Of a stretch of 64,000 bases of DNA, positions 9,342 to 17,696 are shown piece after piece. Both the position numbers and the translations under genes were made by a program. This stretch comes from Nocardioides alpinus (GTDB lineage Bacteria > Actinomycetota > Actinomycetes > Propionibacteriales > Nocardioidaceae). The notes under the pieces were generated by a model. The model had not been told where the DNA came from. It searched no databases and saw only the letters and a list, made by a program, of their open reading frames with translations. Positions within the stretch are counted from its first letter, which is position 1. The number at the start of each line of letters is the position of its first letter. The stretch covers positions 1 through 64,000 of the forward strand of contig NZ_FOKC01000016.1 of NCBI RefSeq assembly GCF_900112035.1. Direction: 5' to 3'.

Positions 9342-9641
9342 ATGATTCGCCATGTCTTTTCCTGGCGTGTGGCCGAGGGCCACAGCAACGACGACGTCAT
9401 CGAGTTGCTGAACACCCTTCGTGAGCCGTACCCCTACATCCAGTACTGGGAGCTCGGTGCGCACGAGGGCGACCCGGGCGACAACGGCCAGCCCTTCAGT
9501 GGGGTGCTGATCAACGACTTCGAGTCCTGGGATGACCTGCAGAAGTACTCAGTCGACGAGTTCCACCTCGAGGTCGTGGCGAAGCTCAAGCCCAAGCTGG
9601 CCGAGCGCGCCGTCGTGGACTTCGTGCGTGAGGAGTCCTGA
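9342..9641 (+). CDS. Dabb (stress-responsive alpha-beta barrel) domain protein
   Basis: A 99-residue single-domain protein beginning MIRHVFSWRV, with the Dabb pattern IRHVxxWxV...YIQYWELG...FSGVLINDFESWDDLQKYSVDEFH. These small dimeric ferredoxin-like barrels include stress proteins and some cyclases or ring-processing enzymes. A Shine-Dalgarno AAGGAGAG precedes the ATG. Its stop overlaps the start of the next gene by one base (TGATG type), so the two are translationally coupled and probably act together. A role in processing the trihydroxypyridine ring product is possible. This is inference. Confidence 0.85.
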   Translation: MIRHVFSWRVAEGHSNDDVIELLNTLREPYPYIQYWELGAHEGDPGDNGQPFSGVLINDFESWDDLQKYSVDEFHLEVVAKLKPKLAERAVVDFVREES

Positions 9642-10570
9642 TGGGTCCAAGGGCAGACATCAAGGTCGCCGAAAGTCCCTGGGGACCCGATGATCAGCTC
9701 GGGGCACTCAACCACCTGAGCCCCGAGGGTTCCGCCGCGATCCTCGCGCGGGTCGACGGCACGCGTAGTTACGACCTGAGCATCGACTACTTCGTGGGGA
9801 TGCCAAGCTTCCAGGCGGCCGGAGACCCGAGCTACCAGCTGTTCATGAGTCATACGCCGTCCGGAACGGTCGTCGACAACATGAACGGAGCGGGGGAGGC
9901 CGGAAACCGGCACGTCTGCTACTCCGGCGACGTTGTCTTCATGTACACCCACACCGGAACTCACATCGACTCGCTGAGCCACTTCGGCGTCGACGGCCAC
10001 ATCTACAACGGCTTCTCGGCCGAGGACAACCTGGGCAGTCGCGGATGGACCAAGGGTGGGGCAGAAGTGATTCCGCCGATCATCACCCGCGGTGTTCTGC
10101 TGGACGTGGCCAAGAGCCGTGGGGTCGACTGCCTGCCTGACTCCTACGCCATCACCGTCGAGGACTGCAAGAAGGTGCTCGAGGATGCGGGGATCACTTT
10201 GCAGCCTGGTGATGTCGCGATGGTCCGGACAGGACGGATGGGCTTTTGGCCCGACGGTTCGAAGGTGCTGGGTAATCCCCCTGGACTCAGCCTTGAAGCC
10301 GCTAAGTGGCTGACGAGCCAGAGCATCTCTGCGATCGCTGCCGATCAGGAATGTGTCGAGGTCGGCCCCTCGCAGCACGAAGACAACTGGCTCCCTGGCC
10401 ACTGTCACTTCCTGGCAGAGGCCGGGGTTCCGATGATCGAGCTGGTGAACCTGGAGGAGCTGTCTCGCGACGACGTAGTGGAGTTCTGCCTCATCGCGGC
10501 GCCGATCCGCCTGCGCGGTGCAAGTGGAGCGCCGCTGCGCCCCATCGCCCTGCCTTTGCGCGACAACTGA
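9641..10570 (+). CDS. Cyclase-family metal-dependent hydrolase (PF04199), candidate pyridine ring-opening enzyme
   Basis: A 309-residue protein of the cyclase/kynurenine-formamidase superfamily. The metal-site motif HTGTHIDSLSHFG is present; the family consensus is HxGTHxDxPxH. It is followed by RGVLLDVA, a DVAMVRTG segment and HCHFLAEAGVPMIELVNLEEL, all normal for the family. These enzymes hydrolyse amide-like bonds with a divalent metal. It is coupled to the Dabb gene and lies directly before 2,6-dihydroxypyridine 3-monooxygenase, so opening the 2,3,6-trihydroxypyridine ring or a tautomeric lactam is an attractive role. I recall a 'polyketide cyclase' being proposed for this step in pAO1-type clusters. 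The substrate remains inference. Confidence 0.82.
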   Translation: MGPRADIKVAESPWGPDDQLGALNHLSPEGSAAILARVDGTRSYDLSIDYFVGMPSFQAAGDPSYQLFMSHTPSGTVVDNMNGAGEAGNRHVCYSGDVVFMYTHTGTHIDSLSHFGVDGHIYNGFSAEDNLGSRGWTKGGAEVIPPIITRGVLLDVAKSRGVDCLPDSYAITVEDCKKVLEDAGITLQPGDVAMVRTGRMGFWPDGSKVLGNPPGLSLEAAKWLTSQSISAIAADQECVEVGPSQHEDNWLPGHCHFLAEAGVPMIELVNLEELSRDDVVEFCLIAAPIRLRGASGAPLRPIALPLRDN

Positions 10571-10601
10571 TCCCGACGACGGCGCGATGAGGAGGAACGG
10601 G

Positions 10602-11783
10602 ATGAGCATGCCAAGGATCGCTGTGATCGGTGGTTCGATCGCGGGTCTGACCGCGGCGAATGTGTTGCGCGACGCTGGCTGTGAGGTGGACGTCTACGAG
10701 CGCAGCAGCACGCTTCTTTCGGGCTTCGGCACTGGGATCGTAGTCCAGCCCGAGCTCGTTCGATACCTGCTCGAGCGCACTCCCACCACGTTGGAGGACA
10801 TCAGCGTTCCGAGCCATTGGATGCGGTACTTCGATGCCGCCACAGGGGAGAGCAAGGGCGGGGTCAACGCTGGATGGCGCTTCACCGCCTATAACGCGGT
10901 CTACCAAAAGCTGCTTGACGCGTTCGGAACACAGCGCTACCACCTCGACAAGGAACTCGTCGCAGTGGAACCGGGACTGGAGCGGTCGACTGCTACGTTC
11001 GCTGACGGCACCGAGGTCACCGCTGACCTTCTCGTGTGCGCGGATGGTGGGGGTTCGGTTGCTCGAGCGCAGCTGCTCGGCAGGCGCCCCGAGTACGCCG
11101 GGTACGTGACGTGGCGTGGCATGGTGGACGAGGCCGACGTCACGCATGAGACGTGGGAATTCTTTCAGGACGCCTTCACCTATGGGCTGCTACCCGACAG
11201 CCACATCATCGCCTACCCCATCAGCCACGTGTCCTCCGAGGGGGAGGTGACGGGCGCTACCCGGCTCAACTTCCAGTGGTACTGGAACGTGGCGGGAGAC
11301 GAGCTGGACGCTCTGATGACCGGCAACGACGGGGCCCGACGACCGGTCTCCGTCCACTATCCGGCACTGGCTGCTTCCAATCTCGAAGCCTTCCGCACGC
11401 GCGCCTCCGACGAGCTGGCGCCGGCGTTCCGAGAGCTCATCACTGGGGCAGCCAAGCCATTCGTCACGATCGTCTCCGACGCAGACGTCCCCCAGATGGC
11501 GTTCGACCGGCTCGTCTTAATCGGCGACGCCGCGTTCACGCCTCGACCTCACGCCGCAGCAGGAGCCGCGAAGGCTGCCGCCGATGCCTGGACTCTCGCC
11601 GAACGACTGATCGCCTACTCAGGCGATGTCCCCCAAGCCTTGAAAGCTTGGGAACCGGAACGCCTGGCCGTGGGACAGGCGTATCTGGCCAAGGTGCGGG
11701 CCATGGCCTCCGCTCTACAGCACGGCGGCGACTTCCCGCCGGGCTCACCCCAATTCAGGTTCGGTCTGCCCAGACCTGCGTGA
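10602..11783 (+). CDS. dhph: 2,6-dihydroxypyridine 3-monooxygenase
   Basis: A 393-residue class-A FAD monooxygenase. It has the N-terminal RIAVIGGSIAGLTAA motif, the DG motif (CADGGGSVAR) and the GD motif (LIGDAAFTPRPHAAAGAAKAA). The stretch GFGTGIVVQPELVRYLLE is characteristic of pAO1 2,6-dihydroxypyridine 3-hydroxylase (397 residues) as I remember it, and separates it from salicylate and other aromatic hydroxylases. It hydroxylates 2,6-dihydroxypyridine to 2,3,6-trihydroxypyridine using NADH and O2. The start at 10602 has GGAGGA 5 nt upstream; the longer frame from 10518 overlaps the previous gene. It is the first gene after the proposed ring-opening pair. Confidence 0.88.
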   Translation: MSMPRIAVIGGSIAGLTAANVLRDAGCEVDVYERSSTLLSGFGTGIVVQPELVRYLLERTPTTLEDISVPSHWMRYFDAATGESKGGVNAGWRFTAYNAVYQKLLDAFGTQRYHLDKELVAVEPGLERSTATFADGTEVTADLLVCADGGGSVARAQLLGRRPEYAGYVTWRGMVDEADVTHETWEFFQDAFTYGLLPDSHIIAYPISHVSSEGEVTGATRLNFQWYWNVAGDELDALMTGNDGARRPVSVHYPALAASNLEAFRTRASDELAPAFRELITGAAKPFVTIVSDADVPQMAFDRLVLIGDAAFTPRPHAAAGAAKAAADAWTLAERLIAYSGDVPQALKAWEPERLAVGQAYLAKVRAMASALQHGGDFPPGSPQFRFGLPRPA

Positions 11784-11872
11784 TGCTGACTCCGCCTTCA
11801 CCCTGAGGGTGCCAGCAGGTTGCGATTGACGCACTATTGGATTACCGCGCCTAGCGCAGAAGGAGAAACCCG

Positions 11873-12628
11873 ATGCAGTTGCTCAACGAGTTCGAGGTAG
11901 CGCTCTCACCGCAGGAGACGTGGGTCCTGCTTACGGACCTACAGAAGGTGGCTCCGTGCCTTCCTGGCGCCTCGATCACCTCGGTCGAGGGTGACGACTT
12001 CCATGGCCGCGCCAAGATCAAGGTTGGCCCCATCACAGCGGAGTACAAGGGCATCGCGCAGTTCACCGAGCTGGACGAGAAGACCCACACCGCCGTGCTG
12101 CTCGCGCGAGGCAAGGATTCCCGCGGTCAGGGAGACGCAACTGCCAACGTCCGAGCGACGCTGGTCCCGAAGGGCAGTGGCACTCGCGTGCTGGTCGAGA
12201 CCGAGCTGGCGCTCACCGGCAAGGTGGCCCAGTTCGGGCGAGGCGTGCTGGCTGATGTGAGTGGGGCGCTTATGACGATGTTTGCCCAGCGGTTGCAGGA
12301 GATGGTGGCAGCGGAGGGCGGATCGGATCCAGTGCCTTCCGCGGGGTCCAACTCCGCCGCGGCGCACGACGTAGACCAGGGACAAGACCAGGGATCCAAT
12401 ATGAGCTCGGCGCCGCTCAGTGCGTCACCGTCACCGTCACCGGCGGCGGCGGCTCGGCGTGGTCCTGACCGCGACGACGAGGTGCTCGATGTCCTGGCTC
12501 TTGCGGGCGGCATGTCATGGGCCAAGGCCCTACCTGCCGGGGGAACGCTTGTCAGCGTCGTGGCTGCGTTAATCAGTGTCTTTGCAGCGGGTTACGCCTC
12601 GGCGCGGGCTCGCTCGGGAAATCGCTGA
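11873..12628 (+). CDS. CoxG-like SRPBCC protein with C-terminal membrane anchor
   Basis: A 251-residue protein. Residues 1-145 form the CoxG/SRPBCC fold (MQLLNEFEVALSPQETW, CLPGASI, GRAKIKVGPITAEYKG). A low-complexity Ser/Pro/Ala linker follows, then a single hydrophobic segment (GTLVSVVAALISVFAAGYA) near the end. CoxG anchors CO dehydrogenase, a homologous molybdenum hydroxylase, to the membrane and links it to respiratory quinones. It lies 34 nt before the three hydroxylase genes, so it probably does the same for that enzyme. The Shine-Dalgarno AGAAGGAGAAA precedes the ATG. A role in electron delivery to the respiratory chain is inferred from the CoxG precedent. Confidence 0.85.
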   Translation: MQLLNEFEVALSPQETWVLLTDLQKVAPCLPGASITSVEGDDFHGRAKIKVGPITAEYKGIAQFTELDEKTHTAVLLARGKDSRGQGDATANVRATLVPKGSGTRVLVETELALTGKVAQFGRGVLADVSGALMTMFAQRLQEMVAAEGGSDPVPSAGSNSAAAHDVDQGQDQGSNMSSAPLSASPSPSPAAAARRGPDRDDEVLDVLALAGGMSWAKALPAGGTLVSVVAALISVFAAGYASARARSGNR

Positions 12629-12662
12629 ATCGAATCGTTCACCTTGATTGAGGGAGTAGGCC

Positions 12663-13514
12663 TTGAAACCACCCAAGTTCAGCTACGTAGCACCGACGAC
12701 GCTCGACGATGCGTTGAAGCACCTGGCTTCTGATCCCGACGCGAAGGTGCTCTCAGGTGGTCAGAGCCTGATGCCGCTGCTCGCTATGCGCCTAGCGGCT
12801 CCCTCGATCTTGGTCGATCTTCAGCACGTGCCGAACCTCAGCGACATCGAGGACCGCGGCGACCACATCCGCATCGGAGCTCGCGTGACGCATCGCGAGA
12901 TCGAGCGTTCAGCGCTGCTCGCGGACCGGTTGCCGATCTTGTCGGCGGCGGCGTCTCACATCGCCCATCCGCAGATCCGCTCCCGGGGGACATTCGGCGG
13001 CAGCACGGCTCACGCGGACCCGTCCGGAGAATGGCCCACCATTCTTCTTGCACTTTCAGCAACTATGCAGGCCGTGGGTCCCCACGGCAACAGGACGATC
13101 GAAGCGGACGACTTCTTCGTGGGGCCGTTCACCTCCACGCTGCGGGACGACGAGATCCTGACCCACGTGTCGATTCCTACGACGCGCACCGCGTGGTCCT
13201 TCCAGGAGGCGGCGGTGAAGAAGGGTGACTATGGTTTGGCTCTGATCGCGGCTACCGGTACGCCTCGAGGTGGCGTGCTCGTCGATCCGCGGGTCACTGT
13301 GGGCGCGGCGGTCGGTTCGGTGACGAGGCTCGTCGCGGTCGAGCGGATCCTCACTGACGAACCTCTTACAGATGAACTCGCCGAAGAGGCAGCCGTGGCC
13401 GCGGCCGAGTCGGTGAAGCCAATCTCAGACATCCACGGCAGCAGTGACTACCGCCGCAAGCTGGTCGCATCACTCGTTCGCCGCGCCGTAGTCGAACTCA
13501 AGAACGGAGCCTGA
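12663..13514 (+). CDS. Molybdenum hydroxylase FAD subunit (CoxM/NdhM/KdhM type), set 1
   Basis: A 283-residue FAD-binding subunit of the xanthine oxidase family. It begins KPPKFSYVAPTTLDDAL and has both flavin motifs: LSGGQSLMPLLAMR and RGTFGGSTAHADPSGEW. A conserved C-terminal CO_deh_flav domain ends near SSDYRRKLVASLVRRA. The start appears to be TTG at 12663, with GAGGGAGTAGG just upstream. It transfers electrons from the FeS subunit to an acceptor. Together with the next two genes it forms a complete L/M/S enzyme. It could be nicotine 6-hydroxylase (nicotine dehydrogenase) or 6-hydroxypseudooxynicotine dehydrogenase; sequence recall alone does not decide. Confidence 0.88.
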   Translation: MKPPKFSYVAPTTLDDALKHLASDPDAKVLSGGQSLMPLLAMRLAAPSILVDLQHVPNLSDIEDRGDHIRIGARVTHREIERSALLADRLPILSAAASHIAHPQIRSRGTFGGSTAHADPSGEWPTILLALSATMQAVGPHGNRTIEADDFFVGPFTSTLRDDEILTHVSIPTTRTAWSFQEAAVKKGDYGLALIAATGTPRGGVLVDPRVTVGAAVGSVTRLVAVERILTDEPLTDELAEEAAVAAAESVKPISDIHGSSDYRRKLVASLVRRAVVELKNGA

Positions 13515-13515
13515 C

Positions 13516-14034
13516 GTGTCCATCACCCCCGAAGAGCGCCTCAATGTCGCTATGACGATCAACGGACGTAGGTATCGCGCCGGCGTCGAGGCACGAAAGA
13601 CGCTGGCCGACTTCATCCGTGAGGATGCCCAGCTTCCGGGCACCAAGCTTGGCTGCGAGCACGGTGTCTGCGGCTCGTGCACCGTGCTGCTCGATGATCT
13701 TCCGGCGCGTTCCTGCCTCACCCTTGCTGTTCAGGCGGAGGGGCGCCAAATCCGCACGGTCGAGAGCCTGGCCGACGGCCAGGAGCTGAACACGCTTCAG
13801 CGCGCGTTCCGTGAGCAGCACGGCCTCCAGTGCGGCTTCTGCACTGCTGGCTTCCTCATGACAGCCACAGCGCTGTTGGAGGAGAACCCGGCACCCACAC
13901 GAGAGGACATCGTCGAGACGGTCTCGGGCTCACTGTGTCGGTGCACCGGATACGAGACCATCGTCGCCGCCATCGAGCAAGCAGCTGCCGACGGTGCCGA
14001 GGGCAACGACGACGCGAAGGACGGGGCCCAGTGA
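13516..14034 (+). CDS. Molybdenum hydroxylase [2Fe-2S] subunit (CoxS/NdhS/KdhS type), set 1
   Basis: A 172-residue protein with two [2Fe-2S] clusters. The plant-type ferredoxin motif is CEHGVCGSC plus the earlier Cys in TKLGC. The second helical domain has CGFCTAGF and CRCTGYETI. It begins GTG one base after the previous stop, and its own stop overlaps the next start (GTGA), so the three subunits are translationally coupled. It carries electrons from the molybdenum site to FAD. The C-terminal acidic tail (EGNDDAKDG) is slightly longer than usual. Confidence 0.9.
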   Translation: MSITPEERLNVAMTINGRRYRAGVEARKTLADFIREDAQLPGTKLGCEHGVCGSCTVLLDDLPARSCLTLAVQAEGRQIRTVESLADGQELNTLQRAFREQHGLQCGFCTAGFLMTATALLEENPAPTREDIVETVSGSLCRCTGYETIVAAIEQAAADGAEGNDDAKDGAQ

Positions 14035-16460
14035 AGAAGCTCGACAGTCACCAGCACATGACAACGCCTGTGATTGCGGCTCGTTCGGTCGGCACACGCG
14101 TGCTGCGGTCGGAAGACCCGCGGCTGCTCAGCGGCCGAGGCGAGTTCATCGCGGATATCAACCTTCCCGGCCAGCTCCACGTGGCGTTCGTTCGGAGTCC
14201 AGTCGCGCACGCGCGGATCATCCACATGGACCTGTCAGCCATCCGTGACGCCGACGGCGTTGCGCTGGCCTGGTCCGGACAAGACGTCGCTCCCCTCTGC
14301 GAGGGGCTTGTCGGTGAGATGGCAGTCGAGGGATGCTTCCCGACCACGATGCCGCTCCTTGCCAAGGACGAGGTCCTGTACGTCGGTGAGCCCATCGCGG
14401 TCGTGGTCGCTGATTCGCGGTATGCCGCTGAGGATGCCTGCGAGCTCATCGATTGGGACTTCGAGGAGCTGCCGGCAGTGACCAACGCGGACGCTGCACT
14501 GGCCGGTGGTCCCGTCGCCAATCCTCAGCTATCCGACAACCTGGGCCTGAAGGGAGGAGCAAGCTTCGGCAACGTCTCTGAGGCCTTCGAACAGGCCGAT
14601 CAGGTGGTGCAGGGACGCTTCTACACCTGTCGCGTGTCTGCAGCGCCGATGGAGACACGCGGCGTGATCGCCGACTACGAGTGGGCGTCGAAGGGACTAC
14701 GCCTGTGGTCCAACACCCAGATGCCGCACTACCTCAAGTACATGCTCACTGCCTACCTCGGCTTCCCAGAACAAGGTGTCGAGGTCATCACGCCAGACAC
14801 TGGGGGCGGGTTCGGCCAGAAGGCGCACGTCTATCCCGAGGAGATGTTGCTCCCGCTGCTGGCGAGGGAGGTCGGCCGACCGGTCAAATGGATCGAGGAC
14901 CGTCGAGAGAACCTCATCGCCGGCGCTCACGCACACGAGCAGTTCGTTGACATCGCCTATGCGCTTGATGCCGACGGCAAGATCACGGGCGTGCGTACTG
15001 ACGCCCTGGGGGACGGCGGCGCCTACCACATGCCCCCGTGGTCGATGGCCGTTGAACCCTGGTGCGCAGTCGTGATGACACCCACCGGCATCTACGACAT
15101 CCCGGCAGCGGAGTACACCTACTCGGCCGTGGCCACTAACAAGACCCCCGTGGGGGCCTATCGCGGGGTGGGCTACATGGCTGGGACGCTCGCTCGAGAG
15201 TGCCTCGCCGACGACGCTGCTCGCGCTTTGGGAATGTCTCCCTTCGAGTTCCGCCGACACAACGTGGTGCGGGACTTTCCCTGGACCAACGCACAAGACA
15301 TCGTCTACCAGGAGGGCAGCTGGCTTGAGACGATCAACGTGCTGGAGAAGATGGTCGACTACCCAGCGTTCCTCCAGCGGCAGTCCGAGCTGCGGGAACA
15401 GGGTCGCTACATCGGTCTGGGACTGAGTGTCTTCGTCGAGAGCAGCGGCGAGAGCACTGCCACCAGCCAGGAGCACGGTCTGGGCGACGTCTACCACGAC
15501 ACAGCTACCGTCCGCCTGAATCCGAACGGCACCGCCAACGTCACTATCGGTCTGTCGGCGCAGGGTCAGGGGCTTGCCACGACGATGGCACAGATGGCCG
15601 CGGACACGTTGGGGATAAACGTCGAACACGTCAGCGTCCAAACAGCGCGGTCGACTTCTCACGCCTACGGTTCCGGCACCATCGGTAGCCGAGGAGCCGT
15701 TGTTGCGGGCGGAGCGGTCGCGCGAGCCGCCGACGTGGTCCGGGAAAAGGTGCGGCTCGTGGCTGCCAACATGCTGGAGGCTTCGGTCGACGACATCCAG
15801 CTGACCGACGGTCTCGCCTCCGTCAAGGGCGTCGCTGATGCCTCTGTGTCAATTGCCGACGTTGCGACCTCGATTTACTTCGACACCAGCTCATGGCCTG
15901 AGGACTTCGAGCCCTCGCTCGAAGCCACTCAGGCATACGACCCGGCTCAGGCGATGTTCAGCAACGGCGGCCACGCCATTCTCGTCGAGCTGGACCCGGA
16001 AACGGGATTCGTTCGCTTTGAGAAGGTCTACTCTGTGGAGGACTGCGGAACGGTCATCAATCCCAACATCGTGGAAGGACAGATCCGCGGTGGCGTCCTC
16101 CAGGGCATAGGAGCGTCAGTCTTCGAAGAACTCGCCTACGACGAGTCAGGTCAGATTCTGACCACCACGTTCCTCGACTACGGACTTCCAACCATGGACG
16201 TCGCTCCTCCGTTCGAGATCCACCACCTCGAGACGCCCTCCTCGCACTCTGCATCGGGGGTGAAGGGAATGGGGGAGTCAGGACTGATTGCAGCGCCCGC
16301 CGCAGTGCTGAATGCGGTGAACGACGCGCTGACACCTTTCAACGTGGTTCTGCGAGACCTGCCTCTGACACCCCAGAGGGTGCTTAAAGCCATGTCTGGT
16401 GAATTGTCGACTGCGCAGCAGGAAGCGACGTCGACGCAGGGCGAGACGGGACACGCGTGA
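14031..16460 (+). CDS. Molybdenum hydroxylase large (molybdopterin) subunit, set 1
   Basis: A 809-residue xanthine-oxidase-family large subunit: N-terminal a/b hammerhead domain (RSEDPRLLSGRGEFIADI) followed by two molybdopterin-binding domains. Visible motifs are GGGFGQK, the AYRGVGYMAG segment, GSRGAVVAGGA and VKGMGESGLIAAPAAV. The last contains the Glu that acts as general base in this family. The GTG at 14031 overlaps the stop of the FeS subunit; an in-frame ATG at 14058 is the alternative. The enzyme hydroxylates a carbon next to ring nitrogen using water. Candidate substrates are nicotine (C6) or 6-hydroxypseudooxynicotine (C2). Its stop overlaps the nitrilase start. Confidence 0.9.
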   Translation: MKKLDSHQHMTTPVIAARSVGTRVLRSEDPRLLSGRGEFIADINLPGQLHVAFVRSPVAHARIIHMDLSAIRDADGVALAWSGQDVAPLCEGLVGEMAVEGCFPTTMPLLAKDEVLYVGEPIAVVVADSRYAAEDACELIDWDFEELPAVTNADAALAGGPVANPQLSDNLGLKGGASFGNVSEAFEQADQVVQGRFYTCRVSAAPMETRGVIADYEWASKGLRLWSNTQMPHYLKYMLTAYLGFPEQGVEVITPDTGGGFGQKAHVYPEEMLLPLLAREVGRPVKWIEDRRENLIAGAHAHEQFVDIAYALDADGKITGVRTDALGDGGAYHMPPWSMAVEPWCAVVMTPTGIYDIPAAEYTYSAVATNKTPVGAYRGVGYMAGTLARECLADDAARALGMSPFEFRRHNVVRDFPWTNAQDIVYQEGSWLETINVLEKMVDYPAFLQRQSELREQGRYIGLGLSVFVESSGESTATSQEHGLGDVYHDTATVRLNPNGTANVTIGLSAQGQGLATTMAQMAADTLGINVEHVSVQTARSTSHAYGSGTIGSRGAVVAGGAVARAADVVREKVRLVAANMLEASVDDIQLTDGLASVKGVADASVSIADVATSIYFDTSSWPEDFEPSLEATQAYDPAQAMFSNGGHAILVELDPETGFVRFEKVYSVEDCGTVINPNIVEGQIRGGVLQGIGASVFEELAYDESGQILTTTFLDYGLPTMDVAPPFEIHHLETPSSHSASGVKGMGESGLIAAPAAVLNAVNDALTPFNVVLRDLPLTPQRVLKAMSGELSTAQQEATSTQGETGHA

Positions 16461-17290
16461 ACGGACTCAAGGTGGCTCTGCTTCAGGTCTCGTACGGCGA
16501 TGACGAGCCGCTGCGTGACCGAGTCGAGCGAGTCAGCCAGTGGGTCCGCGGTCTGGAACCCACGGACCTCGTACTTCTCCCGGAGTTGTGGGCTCATGGC
16601 GGTTTCGCGTCGGCGTCGTGGCGCACGACCGCGGAGCTCGTAAGTGGACAAACCATCGCCCAGATGGCATCGGTCGCCCGCGAGACTGGGACGTGGTTGC
16701 ATGCGGGGTCCGTCATCGAGAAGGCCGATGAGGGCGCGGACCGCGGGTCTGAGGGCCGGGGGCTTTGGAACACCTCTGTGCTGCTTTCCCCGCAGGGCGA
16801 GGTCCACAAGACATACCGCAAGATTCACCGCTTCGGCTTTGGGGATGGAGAACCCCGGCTCCTGGAAGCCGGCACGGACCTCGCCGTCGTGGATCTGGAG
16901 GCCAACTCAGGATCAGTCCGGGTGGGCATGGCGACCTGCTACGACCTGCGCTTTCCTGAGCTCTTCCGGCAGCTCGGAGATCAAGGCGTGGAGGTGGTTC
17001 TCCTGCCGGCGGCGTGGCCCATGCCCCGGGTAGAGCACTGGCGTCTTCTGGGTCGCGCGCGCGCCCTCGAAAACCAAACGTGGGTGCTCCAGTGCAACAC
17101 GGCCGGCACGCACAGCGGTGTGGAGATGGGGGGGCACAGTCAGATCGTCGCGCCTACGGGGGAGGTCCTTGCCGAGCTCGGAAGTGGTGAAGGCGCGCTG
17201 GTCGCAGAGCTTGATCTCGATCTGTTGAAGAGGGTTCGGGCGGATTTTCCGGTCCTGGCCGACCGCAGGCTTTCCACGCTCGGCTACTGA
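16457..17290 (+). CDS. Carbon-nitrogen hydrolase (nitrilase superfamily), candidate omega-amidase
   Basis: A 277-residue protein with the Glu-Lys-Cys catalytic triad of the nitrilase superfamily: Glu in LLPELWAHGGF, Lys in TYRKIHRFGF and Cys in MATCYDLRFPEL. The conserved LLPAAWP and RARALENQTWVLQCN segments support the omega-amidase/carbamoylase branch rather than true nitrilases. The GTG start overlaps the stop of the molybdenum hydroxylase large subunit, so it belongs to that operon. In pAO1-type clusters an omega-amidase converts alpha-ketoglutaramate, the ring-derived product, to alpha-ketoglutarate and ammonia. I infer that role here. Maleamate- or formamide-type substrates cannot be excluded. 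Confidence 0.85.
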   Translation: MNGLKVALLQVSYGDDEPLRDRVERVSQWVRGLEPTDLVLLPELWAHGGFASASWRTTAELVSGQTIAQMASVARETGTWLHAGSVIEKADEGADRGSEGRGLWNTSVLLSPQGEVHKTYRKIHRFGFGDGEPRLLEAGTDLAVVDLEANSGSVRVGMATCYDLRFPELFRQLGDQGVEVVLLPAAWPMPRVEHWRLLGRARALENQTWVLQCNTAGTHSGVEMGGHSQIVAPTGEVLAELGSGEGALVAELDLDLLKRVRADFPVLADRRLSTLGY

Positions 17291-17422
17291 GCCCGCGTCG
17301 GACAGTAGACCGTGACCATCACGGGAAGCGTGCGCTCAGGCACCGGAGGTTCTTCACGAGCAGCGGTGGTGACGTCACGGGTCCGTTGCCACCCAATCGT
17401 CACGTGTCAAGGTCGAGAGTGA

Positions 17423-17655
17423 TCAGGTCGCGATGGCATCGACAGCTCCGGGGCTGTCGCCGATCACCTCGACGGTCTCGCCGAAGCCGACCCCGAGCGA
17501 CATAATCAGCAGCGGTGAGCGAGCGTCGACCGGGTCCTTGTCACCCACGGCCAGGTGAACTTCATCGTCGAAGCTAGCCGCGAATTCGGCGATCAACGTG
17601 GCGGCCTTGCGTGCAGACCTACGACCGAGCCTACGGTCACGCAGCGGCGAGTCAT
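17423..17655 (-). pseudogene. ptsH: Frameshifted HPr (PTS phosphocarrier) gene remnant
   Basis: Read on the minus strand, an ATG at 17655 with AAAGGA upstream starts MTRRCVTVGSVVGLHARP, which contains the HPr phosphorylation site GLHARP. The frame then hits a stop, but shifting one base restores the rest of HPr (ATLIAEFAASFDDEV, PLLIMSLGVGFGETVEV, GAVDAIAT, stop at 17423). The span is 233 bases, one short of a multiple of three, so a single-base (or four-base) deletion just after the active-site His motif has broken the gene. It sits next to another PTS remnant. A sequencing error is possible but less likely given the truncated neighbour. Confidence 0.75.
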
Positions 17656-17696
17656 GGGCATCCTTTCACAGCGTTCCACCGTTGGAAGCGACAACC

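Noticed and set aside
10491..11147. Long minus-strand frame opposite the dihydroxypyridine hydroxylase
   Set aside because: Shadow of the real gene; no motif, and high-GC codon bias makes such antisense frames common.
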